From: Elusimicrobiota bacterium
GTDB taxonomy: Bacteria; Elusimicrobiota; UBA5214; JBBAAG01
DNA: 6,133 nucleotides
Assembly (NCBI GenBank): GCA_041658405.1
Contig: JBBAAG010000115.1
Coordinates: forward strand, 1-6,133
Reading direction: 5' to 3'
Shown: positions 5,557 to 6,133 of the stretch, piece after piece
Layout: each line of letters begins with the position of its first letter
How positions within the stretch are numbered: the stretch's first letter is position 1
The notes under the pieces: model-generated
What the model saw: the letters and a program-made list of their open reading frames with translations, nothing else
Database searches by the model: none
What the model was told of the DNA's origin: nothing
Position numbers and translations under genes: made by a program

Positions 5557-6133
5557 ATATCCTCTCGGCTACTGATGAAAGATCTAATTCTGATAGGCAT
5601 GAATCTGATAATGTTGCGATCACTTTACCACTTTGGCATTCAACCAGTCTTAAATTAACTGTTATGCGTTTCTGTGTTGTAATACTACCAAATATTATTA
5701 TGTCTGTATCAAGAAGATCTCCAATCTTCTTTAGTTCAGATTTATTTACTAGGCCCGAGAGAGATAAGGATTGTTCACCAAGGATTTTTTTGATTTCTTC
5801 TCTTTCAACAATGTTGAATAAATTGTTATTGTCTCGTATGAGTCCTGCCACGAAGTTGTGCCAAAATACCTTGCCCAATTCTTTTGTCTTAGCTATTTCT
5901 CCGATGTTTTCAAATTCTGCAACGGTAACTCCAATCTTTTGTTTGTTTTTTTCGGATTGAGATACCAATAGTCTTCTTTTATTAAATGTAAGTTTCCCTT
6001 CGGTTTCTGCAACACTAAGTTTATGATTCAATTTTACAGCCATTTCATTAACGCTTTTATCCAATAACCCTACCCATAATTCAGCAGCTTCTTTAGACTC
6101 TAGATTCTGAGGTAGATGCATTCCTTCTTCTAG
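5525..6133 (-). CDS. CsgG/FlgO-like domain protein (start beyond the window)
   Basis: At least 198 residues from Met at 6121; the frame stays open to the window edge (Leu-Glu-Glu-Gly before that Met). The AAGGA next to this ATG is too close for a normal ribosome site, so I treat the gene as partial, with any signal peptide or lipobox outside the window. Numbering from that Met: a helical segment like LLDKSVNEMAVKLNHKL (19-35); a strand KIGVTVAEFENIG (62-74); NIVEREEIKKILGEQ followed by LSLSGLV (103-125); KKIGDLLDTDIIIFGSIT (131-148); then VNLRLVECQSGKVIAT. This order is characteristic of the CsgG/FlgO-like fold, seen in outer-membrane or periplasmic lipoproteins of secretion and flagellar systems. 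Precise role unknown. The gene is visibly more A/T-rich than the pur-pyr block and faces it convergently, so it belongs to a different transcription unit. Confidence 0.75.
   Translation of the reverse strand, partial: LEEGMHLPQNLESKEAAELWVGLLDKSVNEMAVKLNHKLSVAETEGKLTFNKRRLLVSQSEKNKQKIGVTVAEFENIGEIAKTKELGKVFWHNFVAGLIRDNNNLFNIVEREEIKKILGEQSLSLSGLVNKSELKKIGDLLDTDIIIFGSITTQKRITVNLRLVECQSGKVIATLSDSCLSELDLSSVAERISNRLINYYEW

Noticed and set aside
5552..5588. Inverted repeat ATTAGAT / ATCTAAT after the DUF3795 stop, a possible terminator of the + operon
   Set aside because: Seven A/T-rich pairs around a 23-base loop and no following T tract; likely chance within the opposite coding sequence.
5664..5960. 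98-codon open frame on the + strand
   Set aside because: It is antisense to the CsgG/FlgO-like gene, whose - strand product has clear family motifs.

Overview
The window is compact bacterial coding DNA with short gaps, ATGA/GTGA stop-start overlaps, Shine-Dalgarno sites and a canonical sigma70-type promoter. All three stop codons are used in the standard bacterial way. I cannot name the organism. The mixture of an oligomeric-type PyrB without a visible regulatory subunit, a class I dihydroorotase and a PurE resembling my memory of the Thermotoga protein would fit many little-studied or uncultured bacterial phyla, so I leave taxonomy open.

Layout, left to right. (1) Positions 1-1713 hold two tandem paralogous genes on the + strand, the first cut by the window edge. 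Both encode TIM-barrel-like proteins with an FHLGMDEE motif that recalls the Asp-Glu catalytic pair of family 20 glycoside hydrolases. (2) Positions 1714-1778 are a 65-base intergenic gap with a strong-looking promoter placed so close to the next ATG that the transcript would be nearly leaderless. (3) Positions 1779-5556 look like one operon: purE, pyrR, pyrB, pyrC and a cysteine-rich DUF3795-type gene. Three of the four junctions are 4-base stop/start overlaps and the fourth is a 16-base gap. (4) From 5525 to the right edge a gene on the - strand encodes a CsgG/FlgO-like protein whose N-terminus lies outside the window. It converges on the DUF3795 gene and overlaps it by 32 bases, with a terminator-like hairpin across its stop codon.

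How the genes work together: PyrB (aspartate transcarbamoylase) and PyrC (dihydroorotase) perform steps 2 and 3 of UMP synthesis. PyrR is a phosphoribosyltransferase-fold regulator that senses UMP/UTP and PRPP, although no PyrR RNA target was recognised here. PurE interconverts N5-CAIR and CAIR in purine synthesis, so the block joins one purine step to the early pyrimidine pathway. The role of the last operon gene is unknown.

I found no RNA genes, CRISPR array, insertion sequence or attachment site, and nothing that amounts to a clearly new system. The best leads are the hybrid purE-pyr operon with its near-leaderless promoter, the tandem GH20-like paralogs, and the DUF3795 gene coupled to pyrC.
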